64,000 nt of DNA from Taeniopygia guttata (lineage: Eukaryota; Chordata; Aves; Passeriformes; Estrildidae): contig NC_133063.1 in NCBI RefSeq assembly GCF_048771995.1, forward strand, positions 9,774,001 through 9,838,000, written 5' to 3'. The translations under genes were made by a program, and so were the position numbers. The first letter of the stretch is position 1. The number at the start of each line of letters is the position of its first letter. The notes beneath the pieces are model-generated. The model had not been told where the DNA came from, searched no databases, and worked only from the letters and a program-made list of their open reading frames with translations. Positions 23,816 to 35,909 of the stretch are shown here, piece by piece.

Positions 23816-24260
23816 TAATGAAGACCAACCAGTGAGACGAGAGAAGCTTGCTGTTTGAAATTCCAACTCTGTTTATTGAGGGGCAGGAGAAGAGGCTGAA
23901 GGGCTCATAGGCAGCAAAAAAACCCTGAGTGAGGGACGGTCTAGGGTATACAACTAGGACAGGGTAGGAGTGGTAACTGTAGAGAGGAACCAGCCAGGGA
24001 AGGGACAAGGGGAGGAGCAAGGATGGGATGATCAGGAAACAACAAATGGAGGGACAGGGGGTGGATAACAACTTACAGGGGCCAATGAACAAGCATAGAC
24101 CAATGAACTTTCTAGAACAGGCGACTGAAGAGCAATTTGATGCACAGAAAAGGGGGTGTAGTTTCTTTTACAGTGTTTTCCTCCCACAGCATCTCAAGCT
24201 CATATCTTCCCTTCCCATATCCTACACCTCAGGAGAAGAGAAGCCACAATGGATGACACC
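23816..24260 (-). mobile_element. Solo LTR-like sequence, antisense
   Basis: CTGTTTATTGAGG near 23870 gives AATAAACAG on the - strand. It is followed (in + direction) by G-rich U3-like sequence like that of the LTR at 30251-30767, with which it shares a GAGACGAG element before the poly(A) region. Limits are approximate. Confidence 0.4.
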
Positions 24261-24376
24261 CAGACAATTTATGGTGAGATTATCCAAAGAGTAAAGGACT
24301 CTGGAACTGATTGGAAGTGGCCATGCATATCAACAGCTGGCGATTGGCCAGAGGGCTTCTGGAACTTTCCATGAAA

Positions 24377-24379
<3 letters not shown>

Positions 24380-24439
<60 letters not shown>

Positions 24440-24441
24440 TA
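24380..24441. repeat. (TA)n microsatellite
   Basis: A TA run of about 55 bases followed by TACATATATAG. Confidence 0.95.
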
Positions 24442-25020
24442 GTGTCAGCGAACTGTTACTTGGAAATGGGGTGAACAGAGGGAGTGCAAGAGACAGAGAG
24501 AGAGAGGGGGACTGATCCACTTCCTTTTAAACTTTTCCTGGTGCACACCTCTTATGTAGAACAGATTTTGCCACTGTTTCAGGCCTGTGCAGTCAGCCCT
24601 TCGGTGCTTTCCAGGAAGGGAGTCTGGAGTGGGAGTTCACAGAGCAGCACTAAGCACAAGTCTCATGGCAGAAAGAGATGTTGGCTCAGCTCAGTGCTTT
24701 CCCATCTCCACAACACCCTCTCTTCCAGTCACAGCTTTTCTGTTACAACAGTCAGAATGAGATAAAACATTCTTATGCCTGGTACTCCACAACAGGTGAC
24801 TGTGTAAGTTATTATCTTGTTATGCACAACACTAATGGTTTACTATTCTAGTAAAAAAAAAAAAAAATTGAAAGCATGGAGCTTTATAATATCTTTTGAG
24901 ATTTTGAAAGAGAAATGTAGTTTTTATGTTTTTTGAAGAATTGCTGGCCTGGAGGTTGAAACATGCAGTAAACAGCATGAGTCACCAATATGAGGAAAGC
25001 TACTTGGTTTACCCGAAATC
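24442..25020. other. Intergenic, no gene seen
   Basis: No recognised motif. A short A run lies near 24852. Confidence 0.5.
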
Positions 25021-26460
25021 CCAGAATCATAGAATGCTTTGGGATTTCAGGGATACTAAAGACCAGCTAGTTGCAACCCCTGTGCCGTGGACAGGGCCAC
25101 CTTGTCCAAGGTTGTCCAAGCACTGTCCAACCTGGCCTTGAACACTCCTAGGGAAGGGACAGATGCAGCTTCTTTAGGCAGGCTATGCAAGTGCTTCAGC
25201 ACCCTCACAATCAAGAATTTCTTCCTAACATCTAATCTAACCCTGTCTTCTCTCAGTTTGAAGCCATTTCCCCTTCTATCACTATAGATCTTTGTAGTGT
25301 CCCTGTCCAGCCCTCTTGTAGCCCCTTTAGGTACTGGAAAGGGCTGTAAGGTCTCCCAGAGCCTTATCTTCTCCAAACTGAACAAGCCCAGTTCTCTTGC
25401 CTGTCCCTCATAGCATAGGCATTCCATCCATCTGATCATCTTGGTGGCCTCCTCGGCACTTACTCTAATAGGTCCGTGTCCTTCCTATGCTGGGAGGACA
25501 CAGAGCTGGATGTAATGTTCCGGGTGGTGTCTCACAGAGCAGAGTGAAGACACACCTGCTGCCCACGTTGCTGGTGATGCAGCTCAGGACACAGTTGGCT
25601 TTCTGAGCTGTAACCCCAGCTTTGTTGAAGCTGTTGAGGTTCCTGTGGGCCAACTTGTTGAGCTTGTCCAGGTCCCTCTTGATGGCATTACACTCCTCAT
25701 ATATGCCTCCTGCTCAGCATGGTGTCAAAGCCAGGGACCTTGTAAGACTAGAAAACTGGACAGGACAAACACAGATCAGGCCAATGTGGTCAATCAAACG
25801 TTCTCCGTTTATTAGTTAGAAGATGGCAGTTTATATACACTTCAATATAGTTTACGGTTTACAAAGGCACTCTCATTGGCAAGCTAACATTGTCTTTGTC
25901 TTAAGGTGGACTAAACTCCACACTATAAACCTATACTAATTCACACCCAGAAAGGTGTGCATCACATCCACATCTTAATATAATTTCTAACTGTGCCACA
26001 AGCTCTTTTTCTTACTGTGTTATACGCTTTCAAGTTCTCACAAGGCCCATATCTGAGGCCTAGGCTGGAGTAGCTCAAATCTCATTCCAGACATAAATCA
26101 TGCCCTCTCTCTCTCAGAAATTCTGCAACATGGTGTCACCCCCAATTTTGCTGAGGGTGCACTAGATCCCTCTGTCTTATGTCCTTGGCAAAGATGGCAC
26201 TTGTTCCAGTATGGGCCCCCAAGAAACACCACTTTTCTCTGAGGCCCATAGGGACATTAAGCCATTGACTACTACCATCTAGATATGCCAGTCCAACCAA
26301 TTCCACTTCCATTGAATAGTTCCATCAAACCCACTTCTCTCCCATTTAGAGCAAAGGATGTTGTGGGGAATATTGCCCCAGATCTGTAGCTTTTCCCTTA
26401 TCCATGAGTGTGTTCACTCCATCACAGAAGACCACTACCACTTCACCTGGATGAGTGTCT
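25021..26460 (-). mobile_element. CR1-family LINE 3' part on the - strand, split by an LTR
   Basis: CCAGAATCATAGAATGCTTTG at the low end is the reverse of the CR1 3' terminus. On the - strand, remnants of the RT C-terminal region are readable: [16 protein letters not shown] and EAASVPSLGVFKARLD near 25.1-25.4 kb. The CR1 continues after the inserted LTR as TTGCTGAGGGTGCACTAGATC at about 26144 and TAGCTTTTCCCTTATCCATG at about 26388. It is full of indels and clearly dead. Confidence 0.85.
25723..26127 (-). mobile_element. Solo LTR (405 bp) nested in the CR1
   Basis: It begins TGTCAAAGCC and ends TTCTGCA, with the TG...CA ends expected of an LTR. Flanking 6-mers are GCATGG (25717-25722) and ACATGG (26128-26133), a target-site duplication with one mismatch. 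TTTATT at about 25807 and TTTATATA at about 25831 give, on the - strand, a TATA box followed by AATAAA. CR1 sequence resumes directly on the far side. Confidence 0.7.
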
Positions 26461-26464
26461 GCTG

Positions 26465-27320
26465 GTTGGCCCCTTCGTCCTCCTGAGAGAATTTTTTTGC
26501 CACCCAGGTTCTTGTGGGCTGAGTCATTCTCAGAAGGCATCTCATGAGATGTTTGTGAGGTATACAGCACACACTAGGTCTGGGAGCCAGCATAGGAACA
26601 TGCAGCAGGACAGCAACTGCCTGTTCAGCCACTGAGCTTGCTGCTTGCTGCGAGGAAGTGGCAAATCTGCAACTTCCCCACTGTGCTCCATCAGCCAACC
26701 TTTTCTCTGGTCAGAATGAGCTGTCCTAGACACTGTATGAATATGATAAACAAAAAGGCAATGAGCTAAATGTTATTACTTCTCCTTCCTCCTTCAACTG
26801 TCTGTATTAACTTCTTTCTGCTCTCCAACAAACTGATCATCCAAAATACAAACTTAATGTGTCCAAAAACAGTTTACAAAGTTTTAAAGAACAACACTTC
26901 TATTTTTTGCTGGGTTTTGGGGTTTTCTTGGTTGATTGGTTGGTTTTGGTTTTCTTGTTTAGTTTTTTGAAACATATCTGCAAAATGTATAATTAACATC
27001 CTTAGGAAGAGTGCTTCTGGTACTACCTCCTCTTCCACTCCCCAGTTTGATGCACATTTCCTTTTCCTCCTGCCCTCTTTTTATAGTGGTCTACACTAAC
27101 ATAGATCAGAGTGCATCTACGTTAATGCAGATTATAGCACATTCTACATTAATGCATAGGTCTTTTCCCTCCCACTGATTGAATGAACTCTAACTGGTTG
27201 TACCTTCAGGCTGTACCAGTCCTCTGACTGCATATCATCAAACTGTACATTTTGCATTAATGTCTTAGGCAGAAATTGTGCTAGGCACTAAGAGTTTTCC
27301 TCTTCTCATGTGATGAATGC
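26465..27320. other. Intergenic, no gene seen
   Basis: No recognised motif on either strand. There is T/G-rich low complexity near 26910-26965. Confidence 0.5.
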
Positions 27321-27324
27321 CTGG

Positions 27325-27662
27325 TCAGTCTTTCACTTCTGATACCTCTGGTAGCACATCCCAGTGTTTGTTCAAAAGCTTTTCAATCACCACAGCTGCA
27401 GCAGGATTTCCTGTATGAAGAGGTACTGTGGAAATGGCCCTGGAGTCCTGGGGGCTCTTGGCTGATCGTGGAGCACGATGTGCAGAGAAAGGCAAACTCC
27501 AAAAAATAATGACCTGAAAGAATAGATATTCAACTGGAGAGTCAGATCCACAACCTGGCTCCATTCACAGAGGTCTTTGCCAAACCATTCTAAACTCATT
27601 TCCACATTAGAAGGATGGGTCTTTGGGTGTATCTCTTCCACTTCCTTTGTTCTCCACTTTCA
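27325..27662 (-). other. Coding-like segment, unidentified
   Basis: Two overlapping - strand frames look protein-like. One (about 27650-27514) reads EEIHPKTHPSNVEMSLEW and then DLCEWSQVVDLTLQLNIYSF, ending at a possible donor CAG|GTCATT. The other (about 27500 to the stop at 27325) reads SPQDSRAISTVPLHTGNP and EKLLNKHWDVLPEVSEVKD. I could not join them with matching phases, and a TGA sits at the start of the first. It may be exons of an unknown gene, a pseudogene or an old transposon fragment. I do not recognise the family. Confidence 0.25.
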
Positions 27663-27689
27663 CTGGAAGCAGAGAATTAGAACAACAAG

Positions 27690-30244
27690 AAAAAATACAA
27701 AAACTACCTTTTCTGATAAAAGAAACCCAACAACAAAAGAAGTCTTTTGCTCTGCTTCAATGTTCTCCCTTTCTAGGCTGCAATTTTTTTTTTTTAAGCT
27801 CACAATTCAACTGGACCAGGTGGACAGTATAAATTAGAGCTCAACTGGTGTTTTTCAGTAAATGCATGCTTGGGTTTATATCTGAGAATTAGTGTAAAGG
27901 GAGATGATTACTACAAAAGCTATTCTCAAACTTTAGAGAGAGTTGGGTAGTTGAGTAGGTAGGTAGGTAGGTAGCTAGATATCTGGACAGATGAATTGAA
28001 AGACATAAAAAGCTGCCTTTATGTAACATACAAATTTAATACAATTTTATATTAACCCTAGGATGCTTGGCCATTAGAAATGTAAAGAAAATAAATACAT
28101 ATGTTAGTTGTATATGTAATTTACAGGATACAATGGCTAGACCTAAAAGGAAATAGCATAAAAATTGGACAATACCATCTCAGTTGCCCTTCATCATGAA
28201 GGAAAATTAGCAGTATTTAATCAAATAAACCATATTTCAGGAAAGCCCCCACACCTTTGATAAGGAGGACCAGGAGAGAGAATTAATGCGCTATGCAGCT
28301 AAGAGTGCTTACTGAAGTAATGATAAATTGACTCCCTGTTGGAGACTCTGAAATGGATTTTCATCTTGCCAGCCTTGTGGAACAAGATTCATCACTTGAA
28401 AGAACAGCAATGGTAGCAGCAAAGTCAATAGCATGTGACAGATGTGTATTGAAGCAATGATTTAAGAAGTTCGGTGTATAAAATGAATTATTAGGCTCAA
28501 AATGGGTTCAAAAGTCCTTGCATTTCATGGCTCTGTAGGAATGTAAGACAATGGGAAAAAAAATTTCCTTGTTTCAAGTAAGTAAGAGGGATTTTTTTCC
28601 TTGGAGTTTTGTGCATGCAACCCCATGTGCACTGGAATATTGTCTAAGCTGAAAATAACTGCAAATGATTCTGTGAAGGCAGAACTTCCTTAGAGATCTT
28701 GCCACTTTCATGGTCTTTTGAATTGCAATAACCAAAACAGAAGTATAAAAATTCTTCATCTGACCTTTGATGACTGTAAACAATCAGAGTCTCTGATAAA
28801 ATAAGGCAGAGTCACTGGTCATGCTAACGAGGTACAAGCAGTTTGGCTTTGAGCCTTGTAGTATCTGTTTCTCCACACAATTGGACTTGCTGCTGTTGGC
28901 AATCAACATGTTGGAAGTGGTTAACACAAGTAGATTGAGATACTACTCACCACTTGCCCTACCAGACTAGCAGGAAATACATAATTTATCCTCCAGGCTT
29001 TCATATCCTCAGGGTATATATCCGTATTTTGTTAGAAATTGCTGGAAGATCAAATTTAAACCACATTTTGTTATTTATTTAGTAGTGTAAAGAAGGAAAA
29101 GAAAGTCACAAAATATTGGGGAGAAAATACCTGTAAGCCATAAAAAAGAATCTGACACAGATCTGTCTAGCATTGCTAGATTAGCTTTCCTTATTCACTA
29201 GAAGAAAACTGTAATCCAACATCATGCTCTGTAGAATGTCAGTAGAATGTTCCCTGAGAAAACTGATTACAACTTGTTCATCTGTAAATAAGAAGTTAAA
29301 AAGGAACATTTTTCTCTTTTGCCAGTTTTACTTGCTGGTAGTATCCTTCTCTCTTACATATACAAGTGGTACAGAGTATTAAAGAATAAAAAATTCAAAA
29401 TAAATATGTCTTGTGTCTTTTCCAGGGCTATTCTAGGCGTGCCTAGTGAAATATTTATTTGCTTTTTGTTAATTAGTAAATGACTCTTAATTTTCTGTGT
29501 TACATGCAATATCACATTAACACAAGCTCTCTCAGCGTGCCCTTTTTCTTACATGTGAATATAAACAACAGATACCAACTCAGTGTTGCCAGGTGTGGAT
29601 ATTTATCATGGTACAAACACAAGAAGGACAGTTAAATCCAATGCCCATCTGCTAGGACATTTAGATACAAAGAGAGCTACCAAGCTGCAGCCTACTACAG
29701 AAAAGTTAATGGAGTGAGCATTCAAATGTTCACATTGAATGTTCACATTTGACATGTTTAGCATATCAAACACATGCTAAAACAATGTGTAGAACTGTGA
29801 TTGTATTCAGTAGACAGACAAGGGCTTGTGCAGGCATACTTTATAGCATGGCACAAAGTCAAGAGCTGCTCATCACCCTGAATGAATCCCTTGATATTCC
29901 TCACTCCAGGATATGGCAGTATTGAATTATTTGCATTGGAAAATACCCTTAAGATCAAATCCAACTGTAAACCAAAAACCTTGTTATAAGTGCAAATCCA
30001 ATTATTTAAAGTTTCCTGCAGGGTGAGGAAAGGTATTGCTTTCCCAGGTGCTGCAGAAATGCATACACCAAGAATGATTCCTGACAGCAAAACAATGAAG
30101 GAAATATCTAGCAATGAGTGCAATCCAGCAGGGGTCTAACCTGGGATGTTTCCTGTTTAACTTGTGAGCAATGGGCAAAGCAAAGAAGAGCCACCGTGAC
30201 ACTGGCAGATGATGGTAAACCAGGGAAGAGGAGGAGGAGAAGAA
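27690..30244. other. Intergenic, no gene seen
   Basis: AT-rich sequence with no recognised coding frame. A (GTAG)n microsatellite lies at about 27954-27974. Confidence 0.5.
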
Positions 30245-30250
30245 GGAGGC

Positions 30251-30767
30251 TGAAGCGAGCCTCGGTCACTCCGACTGAGTCGGGGGCTTCGGGCACGCGA
30301 TGTTGGTAATAAAGAGACGAGTCTTCCACCAGGCGAGAGTCTCTCAGGCGGCTTTATTCTGAGGGCTTAGGTGAGGGAAGGCGAGGGAGGTGAAGGGACG
30401 CAGCCACTCAGAGGGCGAGCCAGCTCTGAGAGCCCCGAACCAGGGCGGGGCAGGGTTTATAACTGTAACAGGGAAGGAGGGTCAGGGTACGGAGCATCCA
30501 ACCGGGTGAGGGTATGAGGGTGGAGTCAAGCAGGAGTGACACGGCAACGGCCAACTGGGATAGAGGGAAGGAGTGGTTTCGGGGGAAGGACCAATGGGGG
30601 TACAAGGAACCGAGAACTTTCCCGAACAAAGGGAAGGAGTACAAAATGATTGACGTAAACTAGGGGAAGGGAGAACAGATAACTGACAACACGGGAGGTG
30701 GGAAAACTACACATCTGTGGCCTCCCATGGCAATGCAGGGAGGTCACCAACCACACCCCCTCCCACA
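30251..30767 (-). mobile_element. Solo LTR (517 bp) with perfect 6-bp target-site duplication
   Basis: The sequence starts TGAAGCGAGC and ends CTCCCACA, flanked on both sides by GGAGGC (30245-30250 and 30768-30773). GGCTTTATTCTG near 30355 gives AATAAAGCC on the - strand, and GGGTTTATAACTG near 30450 gives a TATA-like box, so transcription would run on the - strand. A 6-bp duplication is typical of class II (ERVK-type) elements. No internal retroviral sequence is present. Confidence 0.8.
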
Positions 30768-30773
30768 GGAGGC

Positions 30774-31435
30774 TGTCATTATGTACAACAGCAGGGCTGC
30801 CATCCACAGGTAGCAGAACTGGGGGGAGAATGAGCTACAAGGAATCCTATCACATTCAGCAAGGACAAAAGGGATTATCACTTCTGCTGCACATGTCACA
30901 CCACAAATGGATCCTGCATCCAGGTCCTGATCCACAAGTCAAGATGCAAATTGGCAAAATTCAGGGAAGGCCTCCATAAGAGTGAGGCTGAGGCATTGCC
31001 TCTGATAGGTGAGGCCATGGATCCAGGACTGGTTCACTCTGGAGCAGAGGTGGCTGTAAGGTTTCTGAAAGCACCTTGAGGCTATGGGATGGGATCATGG
31101 GCTGAGGCCATGCTCTTCACAGACGTGGCTCACAGGAGAAAAGAGAAGGTGGCATCAGCTGAAGCTACAGAGGCTTGGGCTGGAAATAAGGAAAAGCTTA
31201 TTACAACATGGTGGAGTGAGAGTCCAAAGAGGTATTGCATCCTTTAACTGGTAAAGGGCCAGACAGCCTGGTCTGACCCAATGAACGGCCACACTTTGAG
31301 CAGGAGGCTGAAGGGGAGATCTTGTGAGGTGACTTGCAGCCTGAATGGTTCAGTTCTAAATTTTCCATGGCTGGTGAGCTCATCGACATCCCAGAGGTTC
31401 ATTGTAGGGTCACCCCACCTGTCTGAGGGACAGAG
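30774..31435. other. Intergenic, no gene seen
   Basis: No motif recognised. The GC content rises toward 31.4 kb. Confidence 0.4.
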
Positions 31436-31587
31436 GGGTGGGGCCGGCGCGGCTCTCGCGCCACGGCCGCTGGGGCTTGGCGCTCCCCCTCGTGTGTCGC
31501 CACTGTCACCGACTGTGCACGATGGAGGAGCTTCCCCCACTGCCATCAGCCCCGCCCCGGCTGACCTCGAGGTTTCAGGCCCTTGAG
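31436..31587 (+). other. CpG-rich segment with a short ORF cut by an LTR
   Basis: About 150 bp rich in GC and CpG (GGCCGGCGCGGCTCTCGCGCC), unlike its surroundings. An ATG at about 31522 opens MEELPPLPSAPPRLTSRFQA and meets a TGA exactly where the LTR begins (31588-31590). It could be the remains of a promoter and first exon, but no downstream exon was found. It may also be chance. Confidence 0.3.
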
Positions 31588-32256
31588 TGATTTACTAAAA
31601 TATGAATATTGATCTAATATCGATATCCGACTGAGACGGACAAAAACTCTCTAACAGTTTAAAGCTAGAAAGTGTATGTTTATTAGAATGGCTGGGCAGT
31701 ATGTGGGATAATTCCCTAATGCACACTGCAAAACTCACAGGTATTACAAAGCCTTTTTATTTACAGAAGTCTTGAATACACAAAATATGAATGCATATTC
31801 ATATTCCTGTCACTTCCTCTGCTCCGCTTCGTATGCTAACTGGCAAAAAGGCTATTAAGCATGCGTAGTTTTGTTCCCTGAAATGAGTCAGGGGTCCATT
31901 CTGGGGAGGGGTCTCCAAAAGAAGAAGTAAAATAAGTCTTCCTTGTTCTGACCTTTCTACCCTTCCCATGCATATATGACAAATGAACCCTTGGTTTTCT
32001 TGTGTTTAATGGATTCCTAGAGTATGGGAAGTCTGCATCTGGTTTTGTGTCCCTGAAATCTGTTTATCACATTCTGTTTCTCATGATAAGCACAGCTACC
32101 CAAACATAAAGTTGACAAGCAATGAGTTAATGGATCTGACTACTGTTAACTATGAACAAAGTCTATTTATCTACTTCCACTAACTCAGCAACATCTAATT
32201 TAACTATTATCTTAACTTTCCTAAGATTCTTCATTCTTCAAAATTAGTGTTTCACA
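31588..32256 (-). mobile_element. Solo LTR-like sequence (about 669 bp), antisense
   Basis: It begins TGATTTACTAAAATATG and ends GTTTCACA. GTATGTTTATTAGAATG near 31675 gives AATAAAC on the - strand, with a TATA-like region in the AT-rich interior. The start resembles LTRs of avian ERVL-type elements as I remember them. No target-site duplication was found, so the ends could be a few bases off. Confidence 0.5.
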
Positions 32257-33079
32257 AGGAGGTTGTTCCTTTGTCCCACCCTGAACTGGCTGCCTCTTTG
32301 GAGGCGACTCTATTCAATGGCGATCCTGGGGTGTGCACTGAGAGCTTTTCAGTGCCATCATATGCCTGAGAGGTAAAAGCATCTTTAGTTAAGTGCTTGT
32401 TTATTAAAAGCAAAATTTTAAAAAGAGAAGTGAATCTAAACTATCCCTCATTCTGGAGCATGAGACCATTGCTTGGGTTGGCCAGATTCAGGTGCTCATT
32501 TTCAAAGGAAAAATGCACACTGTAGATTCATGCACGTAGATGAAGTGGAAACTTTTTTGGTTATGTTTTTAATCCTAAGGCGTATTTTGAGAATTCCCAC
32601 AGAAGGCAAACATTTTTGTTGAAAACCCAGGGAAATGGTTAGATGGAGTTACTAATTTTATGTCTTCTATGGAAAATACAATTTTTAAACATTTGGTTGG
32701 TACAAAGCATGCCCATATTTTATGGCACCTGACAAGTTGTGACTGTCCTTTGCTCAACCTCTGGTCCTTCTTGTATAGAAAACTGTAAGTCTCATGTGCA
32801 GAGAGGGACATGCGAGAGGTCATTCTATTAGAGCACCAAATGCACTCTCTCCTTTTGCTTTGAACACAAAGGAAAAGAAAAGGTTGGCTGCATCTCTTGC
32901 TGCTGCATGAGACCTGCCTATTATGTAGGCACTTGAAATGCCATGTTTGTGTATGTGTTGAAGCTACTCTTTTTTTTATTTTGTCCTCTCAGTATCCTGA
33001 TGCTTTCAATTAAGTTTCTACATGGGAAATCCTCAGCTGGTGCAAACTTGCCACTAGTGTGCTGTCTGTGTTGCAATGA
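32257..33079. other. Intergenic, no gene seen
   Basis: No recognisable coding frame or repeat family. Confidence 0.5.
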
Positions 33080-33520
33080 TTAGTCATCTTCCTCTTGGCT
33101 GTCTTTCAGAAAGATGTATATTCTAGTGTATCCCTTACAAAGCTCCAGCCTGGACAAGGCTGTTCTGTTCAGTGCTGGGTAGAGAGGAGCATGTCCTTGT
33201 GCCAGCACACACAGAGGTGGCAGGACTTCCTCCTCAGTGTCCACTAAGGGAATTACCTTGCCTGCACTTCGAACTTTACCAGTTTTGACAGCTTTTCAGC
33301 AGTGTTTCGAGAAGTGCATATTTTCCATTGTTGAAGGCTTTGGCAATTACAGCCCAGATTTCATCCTTAGGAATAGAGGGATTAAGCGTGTCAAGGTGTC
33401 TTGGTTTTGAGTCCTCATAAGTTGTGTGTATGATGAGAAGGTTATTGTTGATCCTGGATGTGAAGTGGTTAAAGATTTGCAGCTTGTTCTGTGTTGAAGA
33501 GTAGTTCAGGGACTACTTGG
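33080..33520 (-). pseudogene. Coding-like remnant with frameshift, unidentified
   Basis: On the - strand, one frame reads LQIFNHFTSRINNNLLII, then PSIPKDEIWAVIAKAFNNG and KYALLETLLKSCQNW before a stop at 33276-33278. A second frame takes over with GKVRSAGKVIPLVDTEEEV, LPPLCVLAQGHAPLYPALN and GYTRIYIFLKDSQEEDD, ending at a TAA at 33080-33082. The two halves look like one protein broken by a frameshift near 33280. No intron is needed between them, so a processed copy is possible. I cannot name the parent gene. Confidence 0.4.
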
Positions 33521-33544
33521 CCTTTGGTTTGACAGCTTTATTAT

Positions 33545-35746
33545 TTTGATTAAAAATGTCCTTTCTTTAACTCTTGGCTCTTTCCTGACTTCTCTGGCTG
33601 TTTAGCTCCTGTATTGACGCAGCCTTTTTGCATATTTTTATACGGCTCCATCAAAAAATGCCTATTTCTATTAATATACACAGGCATTGTCCTTGAAATA
33701 TTTGAGTAAGAGCAGACTAAAGGTGCGGAGTGTGATCTTTTGGAACTATCCATTTCCTTTTACTCAGTGTGATGCCCTTTTGTCTTCTGTACATTCACAC
33801 GTACCAGTTTTCAAAAGCCTTCTCTTCCTTAATAGAAGGAAATCTTTCAGGCTCTAAACAATCATTCATCTTCAAGATACTGATGGCTAGCCATTTGCAG
33901 AAGAGACTTACATTCTTTAACAAGTGATAATGAGAATATCTTTCTGTCTAAAGTTAAATTCCAGGTACTTAACTTCAGGCCTTTACTTGCTTAGTGGAAC
34001 AGAAACCTAACTAGGTTGTCTAGCTTTATAAAGTTTTTTTAATCCTATAAACTTTTGCCACGTAATAATGGAAACATACCCGTGCAGTAAATGGTTGCCT
34101 ACAAAATACATATGGAGCGAGAGAGAAGAGCTCCAAAAAGCAAGCCACATGTTATCATTTAATAATTATTAAATTATTAATTTGTAATTAGACCTAGTAA
34201 TTGTACAAGGTGAGTGAGATTCACAGCCAGAAATTTATGGCTTATGAATGTAGTTTTGCACCACACAGACCTGTGCAGTGGTTTGAGCAAGATCTCTCAG
34301 TAATAACATACATGTAAGTCTAGTGGTAACTAGGAAGGCACCTTGATTTCTCCCTCTGGGTTTCTCCTTGTTTCTTACAGCTAGTGTCACAAGCAAGGGC
34401 AAAGCTCAGACTGCGAGGACATGTATTCTTACTTGCTGTATTCTGGGGTTTTTTTTGATTCTGTATTTTGATTGATAGGTATTTTGTAAGAGTTTGAGTT
34501 TCCATTTGTCAAATGTCTGAATTTAAAAGGCTGGCCATGTTAACCATGTTAACAGTGTTAATCTTGTGTTACATGTCCTTCCAGGGTGGGGAAGAACAGT
34601 TATTACTGTGTCCCAAAAATGATTACAAGAAAATAGCAAGTGATCATTGGGTTTGCTTCTTTTTTCTTTTTACTTTTATTCATTCAAGAAGAATATTTTG
34701 GGTCAGTGTGTGTCTTCAGGAAGTGAGCCTGTGAACATTGTGGTGGAAGAGAGAGCTTCACTTGACAAAGCATGAGATGTAGGAACAGTTCCCTTAAACC
34801 AAAGGACCCTGGTAAGAAGAGAGTCTACATGTTTTTGGAGATGACTGAGACAGCTACTCTGAGTCTGACTTCTACAGAAAGGGGAGATGAGAGTAGTTCA
34901 TCCAAGAGCTGACGGAAGAGTCGAAGAAGCGGTTACTCACTTCACAGGGTAGTTTCTCTGTCCCAGGTAACAATGTTAGTTAATAACTCATCTCACAATG
35001 CCCATCAGCTTCTACCATTTAAGTGAGGAGTGAGGTCTCTTTTCAGTACAGAGAATAAACAAGCTGGAGTTCTTTTCATGAAATGTGAATGTCTCTGTTC
35101 AAAGTTCTTGTGGGTGCCTTTTACAGTGCTAGTGTTGCAGCTTTTTTCAGGATACTTCAAAACCTTAAAGTTTTGAAAACTTGGAAGCATTCCTATTCTT
35201 TAAACAGAAGGCTTCAAATTTCCAAGGGAGAACCTGCCTTTTGGACCATGTTTTATAGTCTCTGGCAAAAGTAGAATTGCTAGATGTGCTGCCAGGGGAG
35301 ACATAAACTAGTTCCAGTGTTGACTCAGTGTTCCCTTTGCTTCCTAGATGTCCATCTGCTGTACCTTTCCAGAAAGGCTCTGCATAAGAGGAAGCTACCA
35401 AGGGAAAGCCTGTGAAAATAGACCTGGGATCCCTCTCTGTATAGTTACACTTATAGATGTATTATGTTGTTGTACTTACACAGTTAGAGGTATATGGCTA
35501 TTTAGATAGATATACTGATATTTGCATACTTAGACATAGGCCGTACAGTTATAGCAATCTGCAATAAATTAAATTTTTTAACTGAAATTGATATTTTTCT
35601 ATTTATATGTAGTCAGCAAACTCGCTGCCCATGTCTCTCTCCTGGGCAGGATGTACATCCTGTCTTATCCCTGAGAGTTCAGCTGAGTTTTCCAGGGTGA
35701 GGAGGAACAGCAAAATCACTGCTGTCACTCTCTATTGTCCTTGCAG
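33545..35746. other. Intergenic, no gene seen
   Basis: AT-rich sequence without a recognisable gene or repeat family. Confidence 0.5.
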
Positions 35747-35909
35747 ACCCTGAGGGCTGTGGACACCATGCTGGAACCAATGGTGCTCAGATCGCCTGCC
35801 TCCAGAGTCAATGAGGAGCTGCATTAGATCTCTGAGCTCCAGCCTGTGAAAAGAGTGGACGTCACAGGGCTGTTCCTCACCCTAGGAAGGAGGGATTGCC
35901 CGCACCTGG
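35747..35909 (+). pseudogene. Possible MROH-like (maestro heat-like repeat) exon remnant
   Basis: An acceptor (TTGTCCTTGCAG) precedes a frame reading TLRAVDTMLEPMVLRSPASR, then VNEELH, an in-frame TAG, and ISELQPVKRVDVTGLFLTLG up to a good donor (GG|GTAAGT). LRAVDTMLE..VL.SPASRV.EELH resembles HEAT-repeat exons of the avian MROH-like family, which I recall as expanded in birds. The in-frame stop argues for a dead exon. The assignment is from memory only. Confidence 0.35.
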
